Origin: Lithospermum erythrorhizon | Lineage: Eukaryota > Streptophyta > Magnoliopsida > Boraginales > Boraginaceae | Length of the DNA stretch: 64,000 bases | NCBI GenBank assembly: GCA_019722365.1 | Contig: JADFUC010000083.1 | Coordinates: 310,001-374,000 of the forward strand | Reading direction: 5' to 3' | Shown here: one piece after another, positions 48,637 to 62,160 of the stretch | Layout: each line of letters begins with the position of its first letter | Numbering within the stretch: the first letter of the stretch is position 1 | The notes under the pieces: model-generated | Database searches by the model: none | What the model saw: only the letters and a program-made list of their open reading frames with translations | Told to the model about the DNA's origin: nothing | Translations under genes and position numbers: made by a program

Positions 48637-49344
48637 AGTTATTCTACATTTGGGGTAGAAATAGATCTCCAAATTAAAGGAGTCCAATGTATCTATGTAC
48701 TGTAATTGAAAAATAATTATTGTCGACTGATTCTTAGTTTATCGACTTAATTTTTTTTTTTTTAATTCGGTCCGTGTTAGTTGTCACTATGAGGACTCGA
48801 TCTTGATATTTTACATTATTATGAGTAATATTCTGTGGTCACTGAACCTAGTGTGTGATTTATCGACTTATATAGGAGTGAATGATGAATTGATACCTCA
48901 TCATAAACAAAGAAAACTATTAAACTTTAAGGACAGACGAAGTAATTTATGGAAAGTGAATATAATATGGAAAATTTGAATATTAGATTTTTATTAGGTA
49001 ATCATTTATTTGGTATATGCAAAATGATATGTTGCACTACTAGTACTACCATTTAACGATATGGATTTTATTTTATCATACATGATTTTCTTGTTAATGA
49101 GTCCTTATCGTTAGTTTTCCCCTTTGTTGTAATCGGGTTTTCAAGCGATTAATACAAATTCTACATTAATAACGTAATTAAACTTTGAAGATTTAACAAA
49201 CTAGAAATCAAGATTATTAGTCATCTTTCCATCCTCAATGTTAGGGATTTTGATTTTTGAGTATACATATATATACAAACTTCGATAAAATTTTAAACAT
49301 GTTACTCCCACCCCTGACATACCAATGGCAGCTTGTTTGAGAGC

Positions 49345-49521
49345 TTAAGCTGCCACCGCCGTAGTCTCTTGCCCTGTCACCACGCAGTTTGACAGGACTG
49401 ATTGCTTAAGCTCAAGCAGTTTCTCACACTGCGCTGGAGACACATCCCGCAATTTACCTCCCGTAATCTTGCAAGACTTCGAGTACCGCCAAGATGACGA
49501 GATTTCCATACTTTTAAACAT
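49345..49521 (-). CDS. 58-residue ORF, protein-like, unknown function
   Basis: ATG at 49521 to TAA at 49345 on the minus strand. The sequence runs MFKSMEISSSWRYSKSCKIT, GGKLRDVSPAQCEKLLELKQ, then SVLSNCVVTGQETTAVAA. It is distinctly GC-richer and more protein-like than the AT-rich flanks, with an amphipathic central helix. I do not recognise the family. It could be the last exon of a gene, a retroposed fragment, or a small stand-alone gene. No upstream exon or promoter was identified. Confidence 0.4.
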   Translation of the reverse strand: MFKSMEISSSWRYSKSCKITGGKLRDVSPAQCEKLLELKQSVLSNCVVTGQETTAVAA

Positions 49522-52190
49522 GTTCCTCCATTCTAAATTTTCCTCTTTGTGTTTATTTCATACTTCCTTAGAGTATATTATACTGGCTGATATCGTATGT
49601 AATTTGTAACTTCTATCGTTAAAAATAAAATTAGGAATTACAACATATGAAAATGAATCTTAGAAAAAAAAAGATGAACTAATTCTATATATCTGAACTT
49701 TTATCAGGTAATGGAATTGAAATCAACAATTGTAATTTTCAAGAATAAGGCTTGATCAAGAAGAAGCCTGTCCGAATTCCTTGGATGAAATTTATGAACG
49801 AGATCGTATAAAATGACGATTGGTTGTAGTAGCTATTTATTACATGGAATCCTCAAATGATCAATTAGTGATGGAACTTAACCAAAATTAGAGGAATTAA
49901 AAATATTAAACTTAGTTCATGAATTTTTTCATTATTTAGTAGGAAAATTGTTATATTTTGTATAAAGTTATTTATATTTAAATGATAAATTTTAAAAAAT
50001 TTAAAATTGAAGGGGACCGAGCTCCGCCACTAAATCTTGCTAATTACTCGTAATTGTATGTTTACAAGTTTGGTGTGATATTCAGGGTAGGACCGTAAAA
50101 GGCATACAATCGTGCCTATTTTGCCCTTATTAAAACAATGCGAACGAATGCAGTATCCATTAGTTGTGCATTCGAACGAAAGCAAAAAAGTAATTTCCAA
50201 AACCTTGTCCTTCGGATATAGTTTTGAGCCAAGTTTTGGTTTACTTGCATACTCGGTATATTACGAACGAATTATTACCTTCATTCAATTTTCCATAAAG
50301 ATTGTTAACAGCTCTATTGATGATTGGTCAATTAAGTTCTTTTTAAAAAAACTATATGTAATTGGTCTTTATGTTTGTCTCCAACCACATCATCAATCGT
50401 ACAAATAAGTGAATAACAATGTTAATACTATATTTTATCGATTTTACATATGTAATTGTATGTATCCTATTTTTAATTAATCGTTGGATATCCTTCAAGG
50501 ATTCATAATTATTAGGTTAATTTGCATTTTGCCCCTATACTACGCTAATTTTTTATATTTGGCCTCGAACTATTAGCTCGCTTTTTGCGTGGCCTTTGGC
50601 CCTTATACTATCGATTGCATAAACCCACTATTTTAATTTCAACAATCTGAACCAGCCAAGGGCATATTTTACATAATTAAAATATAACCCTTTATCTTTA
50701 TTCTTTAACATACCCACCCTACTCCCTTTCCCCACCCCTCCCAATCCCCTTAACTTTGACCAACCCTACACATTTCTTCTTTCTGACACCGCTAATTCCC
50801 CCCACCCCTATCCCCTATCCCTATCCCCACCCCAATAGCAATTCACACGAGTATTTCAAAATTGACATGGTTGTAGGCGGAACTACTAACTAGCAAGATT
50901 CACCCAAAATAAAGAGACACGAAGTGAGTTCCTTCTGCAACTCAATCTCTTTCATACCTGAGGAAGAAGAACCATCATCATTATTCATTAATGGCTATGA
51001 AGACTTCAACACTATTACTACTTGATCTCTGGGCCCTGCTAAGATTTACTGACTAATAAATCCTCCCGAATGAAATTGACACGCCTCGTCTAAATGAGTT
51101 TCAGAAACAAATGACCAGTTGGCAGACCGAAAACACTCTGACGATCAAGTCAGAAAAGGATCGAAAGAGTTTAGTTTCTGAAAAGAGAGTATTTGAGTAT
51201 CAAAGTGAACTTACTTGATTTGACTATAAGGTTTACCTTTTATAGTTTACTCGGACAGTTACTTTAATCGAGCCTTGATGGCTCCTTAATTACCGACTAA
51301 TGATTTGCGGCTCATTAAGGACCAAGTAATTACAAACTTAATTATCACCTTAACGGAGTTGAACTGCCCGCTGGTTTTCTTACTAGCTCTTCCTTATTAC
51401 CGGAAATTTTTACCACCCACTAATTTGCTTGTCAGTCTACCCACGTCCAGCCCATTTATTCTGCTTCGTTTCGATCGATTTTTGAAGTGATCTTAATCTG
51501 CCAAGAATTTCCTGACGCTCTATTTAATTACGGGATTATCATTTGCCCTCATACTGTAAAATTTTCTATGGATCTGATCTTCGAATACGCAAGCAGCTCT
51601 TCACCCGTGCACCAAATACGCTTTAACATCTCCCCGCATGACGCTATCTGCTGTTTCGATATCTTGGCCATCATTGCATGTGACTTTTTAGGTACCCCTC
51701 ATCTCTCTTCATTACCATCCTTTTGAATTTGAAAACGCTTCGATGCTCTATAAATCAAGCAGGATCGTATTACCTATACATTCTCCCCCATTTTCTTAGT
51801 AACTTTTCTCCATCTCCTCCCAAAATTTCCCTCACTACACAAAAATTCTTCCCTCATCGGCACGATTATGTACTATCAGAGAAACATCCTCCCCCACCTA
51901 AGAGGAAAAATCCACAGGGAGAAGTTATTGGAAATCAATGTATATTGATTTCTATAATTATACTTGCTGCTTATTAATTGTTGTTACAATTCATTTACTA
52001 GTTTTAGTTAAATAAGATTACTCAAACTAACTGTTCAATAATAATAATTATAAATTACTAAATAAAAACTCACAGATGTGATTTATGCCAGATCATAGAT
52101 CCTATGCATAATCATATAATGGAATAATAACGTCAATTACATATTATATAACTAATATTATCTCATCCTTAAGGTCACACATATATACAA
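49522..52190. other. Intergenic, transposon-like segments
   Basis: The segment 50510-50860 (TTTGCATTTTGCCCCTATAC and similar phrases, C-rich afterwards) looks like a worn transposon or LTR end. 50940-51900 is GC-richer with plus-strand open frames (51305-51977) that match nothing I know. The remainder is AT-rich. Confidence 0.4.
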
Positions 52191-52834
52191 TGACGTTGGG
52201 ATTTTATTTCCATGAATGAAATTAAATCGTGATCGGAGAATTGAGAGTCGATTGAAATCAACGAGATACTCAATCGAGTTTTACACTTATAGTATCAAAT
52301 ATAAATTGAACAAAACCAAATTAATTTATTAACTTGTTAGATTAATTAACGGGTTTGACTAACGGAGCTCATTAGTGACTCATAGTTACTGTTAAATTAA
52401 TTAGTTAATCCGCTTAACGAGTTGGCTCATAGTTAACCCAGTTAAGCTATCGGGTTAAAGAGGAGTCATTATATAAAGGAGAAAAAGACAAAATTAATCA
52501 TCTTTTCTCCTTTTTCCTCATAGCCACCCCATTCCCTCCTTCCCTTATACAAAATCAAGCCAAGCTATCGCTTGATTTTGCTGTTCCAATCGCCGACAAG
52601 ATTCTAGCAACCACCGCGAGATTCAACCGCTTCGTGTAATTAATTGGAGGCATCAACTCAGGGCGCAATTCACTGTGACTTCAAATCCAGGCCGCAGAAA
52701 AGTTAAGCATTATCCGCTGTAGTTGCTCTCAGATTCATACATGTATTTTATTGTAATTCGATTATATACATTTAAACGATTCTGATTGCATTTGTTTATG
52801 ATTTTTATGAACAAGTTGCATAGTTTTTCCAACA
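52191..52834 (+). repeat. Putative 5' LTR of copia element C
   Basis: Placed between TGACGTTGGGATTTTATTTC and the ACA just before a primer-binding site. A TATA-like CATTATATAAAGGAG at about 52467 supports an LTR promoter. No second LTR was found in the window, so the left boundary is inferred. Confidence 0.55.
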
Positions 52835-55800
52835 GTGGTATCATGAGCTTGTTTAAGTTGTATATTTTCGATTACATTTTATAAAATTTGTTGTATAAAC
52901 ATTTTATATCATTTTCATGTTTATATATTCTTGACCAATATATGTTGCGAAATTGATCCAGAATTTATGTATTATATGTTATTCAAGTTTATCATATTTC
53001 GATTTAATGATTTGAAATTAGATTTACAAGTTTATGAACATATTTGACAAATCTGGCACTTTAACGATTCAGGCAAGAAATGTACCAAAAATCTCACGCA
53101 TTTGTCTAATCCCAACATCTAAAAATTTCATAATTTTCTGGATAGTTTAATTATCCAAAATAATTTTCTAATTTCTAGAGTATTAATTGGATAATTAATT
53201 ATTGGAAAATGTTTTTTGACAAAATTCCATTTAGAAAAGTTCACGGTACCAGACGAATATCCGTGGTTGAATTTTAGAATTTTGGATGAGCTAAAGCTTT
53301 GAAATCAATTTTTCCAAACAATTGAATTGAATCGAAAAAACCGAAATTAAGTAAAAATGGAGGCGCGACTAAGTGAGGCCTCTGTATGGGCCCGGTGGCC
53401 AAACGACGGTTCAGCCCACCGCTGATTTCGCCGACGGAGCAGCTCGAGGGCCGCTCTTTGTCGGCCGCGGGCGGCCAGGCCTACTGGGCTGCTTCTTCCT
53501 CGGTTCAAGCAAAACCCTAATCTGATTTTTAAAATATTAATTTCGGTTTTTTGGTGAATTATTATCATTTTATTATTATGATAATTGTAATTATTAATTT
53601 TGGTGATAATAAATTTAATTCAATAGTCCCTTTCATTATTTGTCATTTTACATATTTAATTATTGAAAGGATAAATCACAGAATAATATCTAGTTAAATA
53701 TAAATATATATAGATAATTACATGCATGTTTTATCTTGTTGTATTTATATGAAATAATTATGGTAATAATTATTTTCTTATTGTATATATGAAATAATTA
53801 TTGTAATAACTATTGGACACAAAATATATGTTAATTAATGCATTTAATTATACATATTTCATGGATTTAATTATGAGATTCAAATTTGAATTTACATTCC
53901 AATCACATTTAATTGTATATCTATGTGATTTGATTTTGATTTGATTTTGATTTGCAAATCAAAATGGAAACTATTTATATGATTATCAATCACATATTTA
54001 AAATTTGAATTTGATTGAGAGTAATTTTCTCAACCTCATAATTAGTGTTAATTGCATATTAAGTACATGTTTATTATGTATTGATTGCATGTTTATTGCA
54101 TACTTATTGCATTCACACTTAATTGCATTAATAATATTTTATGACATTTGTGAGTCATTTATTCCATACCATTTAATGTATTTATTGAATGCATAGTTTA
54201 TATGATTTAATTTTGTTCAGATATTGTAATGTGAATGAAAGGATATATTGATATGCTATAGTTTGTATTTTTTTAACACGATGAACCGCTTATTCACAGG
54301 CACCTAATTACCGAGTCGCTTTATTTATTTTTACCCACAAGCCTTCGTGTCGCCTTAGTCAGTTAGTAACAATGTACTGCGGAAGATTAAGATGACGTTT
54401 CAATTACTACAGCTAAGTTTCAAAAGTTTCAAAGACACAAGAATGCACTTGAAAGGTTGTAATAAGTTTATTATTTTAGAGTCGTATCATATTCGTAAAT
54501 GTGTATTATTTATAATATTTTTCTGCATGACAGCAGATAACTTGAAAGATGTATACATGACATGTAAAATAATTAATCAAATAATATGAATCTCACCATA
54601 AAATTTAAGCGAACGTATCAAGCCAATTTTAAAGTTACGAACTTATCAATGACACGCACACCGCGACGGCATGTGTACTAGTATCGGCCACAAGTATGGC
54701 AATGGATCATGTTGAAGCGATTTCCAATAACGTTGTGGGCTTTCCTAAAAACCTACTTCCAAAACAACTTTAACTCGCGCATACGACGGTGTAGACATGC
54801 AGACACGTCCCTACGAGTTAAAGGTCATTCCTCAAGTTGCACGAGATCGAATATGTCTTATATGAAGGAATTCCTAAGAGACCTTCCAGGGTCACGAATG
54901 TGTACGCCTGGGAGAAATATGAGTTGCATAAAGAGGATGCTCTAAAAGCTAAATGTCTTATGCTTACTCGGATGGAACCGAAGTTTCAGATTCTATATGA
55001 TGAAGATGTAGGCATATGACATTTTATCTAAGCTCTGAGGAATCGAATGAGCATGTAGAACATGAGAAATACGAATCTTTTTCGTGCTCTCATTGATCAG
55101 AATCAAGTATCTGCGTGAATTGGATCAGGTTTCTGCCGGGATGATCTCGGCTAATCTAAGATATTTCGGGATACCAATAGATCACAAATTAGAGTTTTAC
55201 ATCACCATGAGATCAGCTTCAACCAAGATGTTTAAACAATGTTTACTATGTGTCTGCTATTAGCAGGAATATTATATTTCATTTTGATTTTGAATAATGA
55301 AGGTTTTCATTTTAATTGATCCCAATGCATTTGTGGATCTCTACTGAATGGGTATAATATATGGTAATGCATCTGGTTCAAAACGGGTTCATATGGTTTT
55401 AGACACATCCTTGTTAACATAACATTAATCTTATAGAATGCCCAAACGACTTAAATTAAGGCTACCTATGGCATTGCGTATTAAATCATATAAACGGTGA
55501 ACCGTGACAAACTTCACTCCGTGGAATACTAAGGTTTCGATTATGAATCATACGATAGTGTGAATCTTGCCTACCGGGCAAAATGACTAAGTCCCTTTCA
55601 CTGAGATACAATAAAGCGGCAAATGATTTATCAAATCATACACCGATGTATGTAAAGCAATGAACACACCTACAAGAGGCGGTTACAAGCATTTATTTAC
55701 ATTTGCATCGACGATCATGTAGATACGTGTAATAACTCGTCTGCATTCAATATTATGAAATAGTATACTAGTTGCTCGTGGAATATTTTTGACTAGAAAC

Positions 55801-55880
55801 ATAAATTCTTTAAGTTGAATACGGGACATACAACGACCTGGGTTTGGCTTAGCATATTTCGGTATTTAAGATTTTAAAGT

Positions 55881-58845
55881 TGTAATCGAACGGGTGATGA
55901 TATTATTTTGGGGGTTAAGTTAAAATTTATGTTGGAGTTTGGGTTGTTAAAACCGGTATTTAAAACTAAAAACCCGAAATCGAACGGTAAAGCGAGTGCT
56001 CTTTGAGATATTTTTAAAAGTGGACCCCGCGAGACCTTTTGATACTTATCCTTAAGCTTAGTCATCATCATCCAAATCATCTTCTTTCTTCCTCCATCTT
56101 AATGGCCGAAATTCCCCTTAAGTTTCACCTCAATTTTTTTTTCAATTTTCTCCTCATTCGCGAAGCTTTAGTCCTCGAATTCCTTCGGAGAGATTCCCCC
56201 GAGACATTCTCTTACGCTATAAAAGAAAGTTCAAATCTTTGGAGTATTTCTTGAGTTCGGTGATTTGACTTTGAGAATTCGAAATGACTTTGAGCTGATG
56301 TTTATTATGTTGGCAGAATTCATATGTTTTAGATTATCGTGATAAATGCTGATAATTATCGACATGTGGTTCGAAAAACGCTGAGAATATAGTTGACTTT
56401 TGCTGACTTTGCAGTAGTTTCTAAACGGTGTTTAAAATGATGTATGTACTCTGGACTACTTAGATTGTTTTGAGGTGTAAGTTGTGATTGAGGCGATTAG
56501 AGAACGCTCGACATTACGAGTTTTGTAAGTCGATGTTTATCGATTCGAGATTAAAGATGATTAGAAATGGATGATTAGTTGTTAATATCGAACGCAGGAC
56601 TCAAACTAGTAATCGAACCTCGATCATTAATGTAGAGTGTCATGAACTTAAGTCGAATAAGTGCTACTTGGGGAACTTTATTGGTTATTTGGGGGTATCG
56701 TACGAGATTATATATGTAGTAGAATGCTATATTATTAGTTGCGTTATAAGTAGTAATTATAATTTTTGAATGTTTTTAGGCGCTGACATGGGTAGTCCGC
56801 TGACAAGGCTGGAGTTTTATTTAGCTACCAAGTAGTACTAATTCACGGGAGTTTTACTTTATCGCATGTATAAGTATACGTTGTTGTACTTGCTGGGTTG
56901 TCTCGAGGATATGTTTCATCGTTATTCCACTATACGGTAGATTACGCATGCTGGGCTGGGTTATATATATATAGCCGACAGCGCTTTGGCTTGGGTCAGA
57001 TTTCATCTCAAGTATGCATTTATTTTTGGTGTTTTGGTCAGTTGTTATTTCCTCGTGTCAGTTTGTGTCGGGTGGTCTCACGAGTCGTATAGATGTTTTC
57101 AGGACAGTCAGACAGTAAGAGTCAGAGCATGAAGCTGATGTCAAGCCGGGTTGAGTCGATGTTGCCCGCCGAAATATTTGTCCGTATTCGCTTCGCTCCT
57201 AGTACGATTTCAAAGTAGCCGCTTCGTATTGCTACCATTCGGTGATTGCTTCGCACTGCTATTTATTCGGCGATAGCTATGTCGACGGGCATAAAGCTTC
57301 TCCCTCGCAGTCGAGGTTGATTATACGCGCATTAGTTGTGTAAACCACCCTATATCGAAGTCAGAGGTCATTGAAATGACACTCTGCTTGAAGTTGTCAG
57401 TTGATACTATTGTCGAGTCGACACTATCACAGTCGCTGAAGCCGATACTATTGGATTTCTGCTGATGGAGTCGTTGAGTTGCTGAGTCGACGGGAATGGG
57501 TCGTCAGAGCATTGGGTAGTCATGTCAGTTTGGCCGTCATGGCTGAAGTCTATTTGGTCTGTATTATATGTTGTTGGACTTTTTGGTGTTGCGATATGTT
57601 TTACGACTCATATATATATTTTACGACTCATTTATCGCTTATGGATATTGCATTGATTACGTTTAGAGGTTGCTTTGAGGAATTGATGTCGAATTAAGAT
57701 TTGGGTTGATTACGTTCATATTAATGATTTCTGGATCTCAGTTGGTATTCATCGCTGTACATTCTTCAAGGTTGCGTTGAGTTGGATTGATGGTCGGTGA
57801 TAACATTCGAATGAGAATAAGAGTACAAGAACATTATAAACCGAAGTTTACTATCTATAGACGACGCTGATGATATTTTTATATATGGTGGAAAATTAGA
57901 TTTAAATGTGTTGGTATATAAGTTATGATCCAATCATGACGCTGATACTCATTAAGGTGAATAAGTTCAATATACTAAATGCAGGAATTAGGGGAGATAA
58001 TTCGATGCCAGTTATCTTCGATTTAAGACATATGTCGCTTAGTTGTATTAAGATAATGAAACAATGCGGAGATTCTATTATAAATATTCCGATAAAAATA
58101 AAGCAGGACTACGATTCATAATAATTTCATGTGAACTACGTATAGTTAATCGAAGGTGAGGTTTCAGCGCCAGATTGTATGTACGCGGTATCCCTAAGTT
58201 ATGAACATCGAGTCAGACATTGAAGTCATACACAGGTTAGAGTCAGATATTAGATATTTCCCAAGGACAAGCTTGCATCACGAAAAGCGGTCGACGGCGA
58301 AAGGGTTTATCGGTATTAGTCAGAAAGCCACAAGAAAAGATTTATCATGTCGGGTAGTAGCATAGAAAATATATAATACTTATGCGTATAGTTATTAGAT
58401 AGGTAATGAACTCTTTCGAAAGTTATCCTCAGGCAGATGTGCTGTGATTACTGCACATTTGTATTCACTCACCATAGTCGACTCCCTATTCTCACGGGCG
58501 GCTGCCTTATGCCTGCGCTTGTCATGACGACCGAGATGCTTGCCGAGTAGCTACGACCCGTGAAGACGGGCGACATGATCAAGACTTCAATACCATACTT
58601 TTATTTTCTTTGGAAAGCTGTTGTATATAATAATAATTATATGTTGTAAACCCGCTGTTGATGCCATTTGTATTATTATTTTCGCTGGTCAGGTTGCTGT
58701 TAGTTCACCCGACGGACCGAAGTCAGATATTTTACTCTATCATGTTAAACGGTCATTTTCATTATCAGCGATCCATCGCTTGGCGACTCGACATTCAAGT
58801 CATTTAATGGTCCAACCTCGCGGGGCCCACCGGGCGGTCGTTACA
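55881..58845 (+). mobile_element. Gypsy-type solo LTR nested in copia element C
   Basis: Copia gag lies to the left and copia integrase/RT to the right, so this block is an insertion. It starts TGTAATCGAACGGGTG and ends CACCGGGCGGTCGTTACA, the ending commonly seen in large Tekay/Del-type LTRs; no gag-pol of its own lies inside. The interior has repeated TTCGCT..GCTA(C/T)T-type words near 57185-57260, typical of these LTRs. I could not confirm a 5-bp target duplication, and orientation is inferred from the ends. Confidence 0.55.
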
Positions 58846-60300
58846 ATACGGGTACGTATCCGATTTAAACACAAACACGTAATCCTTTGAGAAATTCAAG
58901 CGAATTTCAAACGAAGTACAAAACCAATTGAAAAGACTATAAAGCATTCTTCTACCGATATAGAGAATATTCGAGTCATGAGTTCAACAATCATCTTTAG
59001 AGCGTGGTATTGTTTCACAACTCACTCCCCGCAGAACGCCACAACATAAACGTAATGCTTCTAAAATGAGAAATCAACTCGCCGATACGGTTCGACCTTG
59101 ATGAAATTTCCATCTCGATCTACCAGCTTAGTTTGTGGATACGCTACAAAACCGCTAACACTCATGTCAATAATGTCCAACTAAAATCAGCTATATAAAA
59201 CCTCATGAATCATGGGTTTCAGAAGGCTCCCAAGTTGGGTTTTCAGATTCGGGGTCAAGCTTATGTTATGAAATTGATCTAAAGATAAACTAGCATCCAA
59301 GTCTCATAAATGCTACTTATTAGTATCCAAAGTGAAACTGGCTGGTTACTACTTACCAAGACAGAATAAAATATTTGTTGCTGGGATCGTGAGCATTCCT
59401 TGAAAAGGAATATCCGCCCGTATGGCTGTGAGTGCAGTTGACTCACAATACAATTCCAATGTAGAAACGACTGACACACCATTAAAGAAATAGTGTCTTC
59501 TTACATGTAAGACCCACCTCTTGATCCACGTGAAGTCGCTGAGAACCAACTCTTAGGAGATCCACAGATCACAAGAACCACACCGGCTGTACGCGAAGCT
59601 TTCTATGATTGAAAGTTACGAGCCTACCTCTTACGAGGAGGCAATAAGTGGCAAAGACGCCGATAAACGGTCGATAGCCACGAAGTTCCAGATGTGGATT
59701 CATTGCATCAAAACAAGTGCTCTGGTCCTTTGCTAGATTTACCCAACGAGGTTCGCCCCATCGAGTGTAAACGGGTTTAAGAAATAGCGATGACAAAGAC
59801 GGAACGTCCATGTTTTCAAGGCCAGCTCGCGGGCGAAAGATTTCAAGAAAATTCATGGCATCGACTATGACGAAACTCTATTCAAGGGTTGGCGCTAAGT
59901 CCATCCTGATACTCAGCCGCAATCCATACTAGCGAGATATGGCAATGGACGTGAAAAGACCAGCTTTCGCTAAACGGAAATCTCGAGAAGCATGTGTACA
60001 TGGTACAACCTCCGTGCTTTATATGTCCCAAAGAACCTAAGAAGGTTTACAAGCTACACAGGTCCATTTATGGTCTCAAAGCAAAGATCCCGTTAGTTGA
60101 ATCTTCATTTTCATTTAAGCACCAAAGATTTTGGATTCACCAAAAACGAATAAGAATCTTGTGTATACAAGAAGGTGAGTGGAAGTTATATAGCATTTAT
60201 AGTCCTATATGTCGATGACATACTAATCATTGGGAACAATGTGTGAAAGTTAAAGCCGAGCATGTCAAATCCTCGATTAAGAGGAGAGAATTCTTTTGAC

Positions 60301-60789
60301 TTCAAAAAGTCAAGTATTGAAGCAACTTATTATGAGGAGGTGATGCGCTTTATATAGGCAAACGAAGGAGAGTTTTAAGGAGAAAAAATCTCCTCAAACC
60401 TCATCACTTCTCCACCGCCTAACCGACCTCCCTATGTCCCGGAATTCGATTTTTCGCCCCGAATGTTTCCTTCATGTTTCACTTTAAACCCCGAAAGTTA
60501 TAATACATATTATTATTAGTTCAGCTTTATCAAGTTTAGGCAGATTCCAGATTCATCGATAATAGAAATATATTAGATAATATTAACCAATTATCATCTT
60601 AATATATAGATTATGAGCGGACCCTAGTAAGCCATCATAACCCCTAATGTCGATACCGGTAAATCTTTAATACTAATTATCTAACAATTAATATGTATTG
60701 AACTTATAGTTTTGAATGTATAAATCGGTTGATTAATCAAATTGTTCAATGGGCATTTTATGAGATATAATATCTCTTAGTTCCAACAC
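60301..60789. other. Unclassified, possible LTR edge
   Basis: Contains TTTATATAGGCAAACGAAGG followed by AAGGAGAAAAAATCTCCTCA (a short palindromic GGAGA..TCTCC) and a C-rich leader-like stretch to about 60500, suggesting another LTR promoter. No protein recognised. Confidence 0.35.
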
Positions 60790-61320
60790 CTTTTACTAGT
60801 GACGTCAATTGACTTGTCGCCAATTAATCCATGTGAGTATACGGACTTTTCCAGAGGTAAAATAGTAATTTCAAATCTAAAAAAACTTACTAAAAAAATA
60901 AAAAATTTATAACCAATCCCAAAATTAATTTAGGGATTTCACAAAAATAAAAAAGTGGGAGAACTGATGACACCAAATCATCCAATTTTTCTTTTAAAAA
61001 AATAAAAAAGTGGGAGAACTAATGACTCCAAATCATCCAATTTTTCTTTTAAAAAAATAAAAAAGTGGGAGGACTAATGACTCCAAATCATCCAATTTTT
61101 CTTCTAGGTCAATTGATTTTTCTAGAGTTGGGAATTTTGTGAAATACACTAAATCAATTTTGGCACTGGTTATAATCAACTAACTTTTTATTTTTTTAAA
61201 AGTTTTTAGATCTGAAATGGTTTACTCCCTAAAAGTCATTGCCTCGCACATGAATTGACCGTTAACTTTATAGTCAGTAGACGCTGTGAGTAAAAGAGAC
61301 TAATTAAATTTACCAATGAA
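60790..61320. mobile_element. Foldback element around a 55-bp triple repeat
   Basis: Arms at about 60790-60945 and 61130-61290 are imperfect reverse complements. Paired landmarks include CATGTGAG..GACTTTT, AATCTAAAAA, AAAAAAATAAAAA, TATAACCA.T.CCAAAAT and ATTTCACAAAA with their complements on the right. The loop holds three tandem 55-bp units (60943-61107). No coding frame. Confidence 0.75.
60943..61107. repeat. 55-bp tandem repeat, three copies
   Basis: AAAAAGTGGGAGAACT or GGACT followed by ATGAC.CCAAATCATCCAAT and TTTTCTT recurs with a spacing of exactly 55 bp (GTGGGAG at 60955, 61010 and 61065). Copies 2 and 3 are nearly identical. Confidence 0.92.
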
Positions 61321-61404
61321 ATAATCGAATCACATAACAAAATACGAATGATCGAATGGTGAAACTTAAATTAAAATACGTAACGGAAGTTGTTGCTTAA
61401 TTTT

Positions 61405-61560
61405 TCTATTTTTATTTTTTTGTAAGTTTTTAGATAAAATACTATTTTACTCCCCTCGAAAGCCACGCGGCTCGCCATGCATTAATTCAACGATTGACTT
61501 CACAATGAAGTCGGGATGCTGGGAGTAAACGGACCAATTAAAATTGATTAGTGAGTGAAT
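61405..61560. repeat. Extra direct copy of the foldback right arm
   Basis: Matches 61175-61320 in the same orientation: TTTTTATTTTTTT, AAGTTTTTAGAT, TTTACTCCC, CATG.ATT.A and AC.ATTGA(C), then AATTA..TTGATTAGTGA-like sequence. So three arms exist, two forming the inverted pair and one lying 230 bp further on. Confidence 0.65.
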
Positions 61561-62160
61561 GAGACCATAACAAACATGAGTGAGTGAATGGGGAATGAAA
61601 GTAAATATGAGTGAGTGTTGTTGTCTTTTTCCCTTTTAGAATTTAATACTCTCTCCAATCTATTTTAATTGATTTTCTCACATATAACGAGGTAAATCTT
61701 TGATTTTGAATTAGTCTTTAATTGTATTACTAAAAAAATTTAATTTTATGAAATTATTTTAAAAGACGAATCCAATTATATAAATTTATATTTGTTAGAA
61801 TAAGGAATAATTAATAATTGATGGTCAAAGTTTAATTTCAAAAAAATCAAACAATAATTAAAGTGAATTGGAGGGAATAGAAAACATTTTTAATATAAGT
61901 TGAAGGTGGACTATTTCCTATAATGCATCTAACAATTCATCAAATGAGACTAGTTATGTGAAATGAAAAAAAAAAAGTAAATGTAGACAATTCAAGAATT
62001 TATGAGATTTAAGGAATATATCTTAAAAGGAAAAGAGGTTATAACTTATACGTTTACAATCCCTAATTCTTTCAAATCATTCTTACACTCCCTTTTTATC
62101 TTACAAAGGTTGTTTAATTCTGATTTTTTTTCTTCAAAGATTTAAGAGATACTCCTTAAC
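61561..62160. other. AT-rich intergenic
   Basis: No gene or clear repeat. A/T tracts and short stretches typical of old DNA-transposon ends only. Confidence 0.45.

Larger units (their letters stand above)
47413..49344. other. Intergenic with two local tandem duplications
   Basis: No gene found. The frame at 47567-47770 has no recognisable family. Two direct duplications are listed separately. Confidence 0.45.
52191..60300 (+). mobile_element. Degenerate copia element C, split by nested LTR
   Basis: Primer-binding site TGGTATCATGAGCTT at 52836-52850. Gag remnant near 54830-55110 (LHEIEYVLYEGIPKRPS, YAWEKYELHKEDALKAKCLM, LTRMEPKFQILYDED). After a roughly 3-kb gypsy-type LTR, copia sequence resumes. 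An integrase piece near 59000-59100 reads ERGIVSQLTPRRTPQHKRNA. Reverse transcriptase pieces at 59590-60240 read SYEPTSYEEAISGKDADK, KKIHGIDYDETLF, PKKVYKLHRSIYGLK, FGFTKN, YKKVSGS and VLYVDDILIIGNN. All pieces are on the plus strand, frameshifted and stopped. RNase H and the 3' LTR are missing after about 60300. Confidence 0.8.

Noticed and set aside
53347..53568. Arginine-rich minus-strand frame (GRSSPVGLAARGRQ)
   Set aside because: Lies in the GC-rich leader of copia element C; composition-driven, opposite to the element's orientation.
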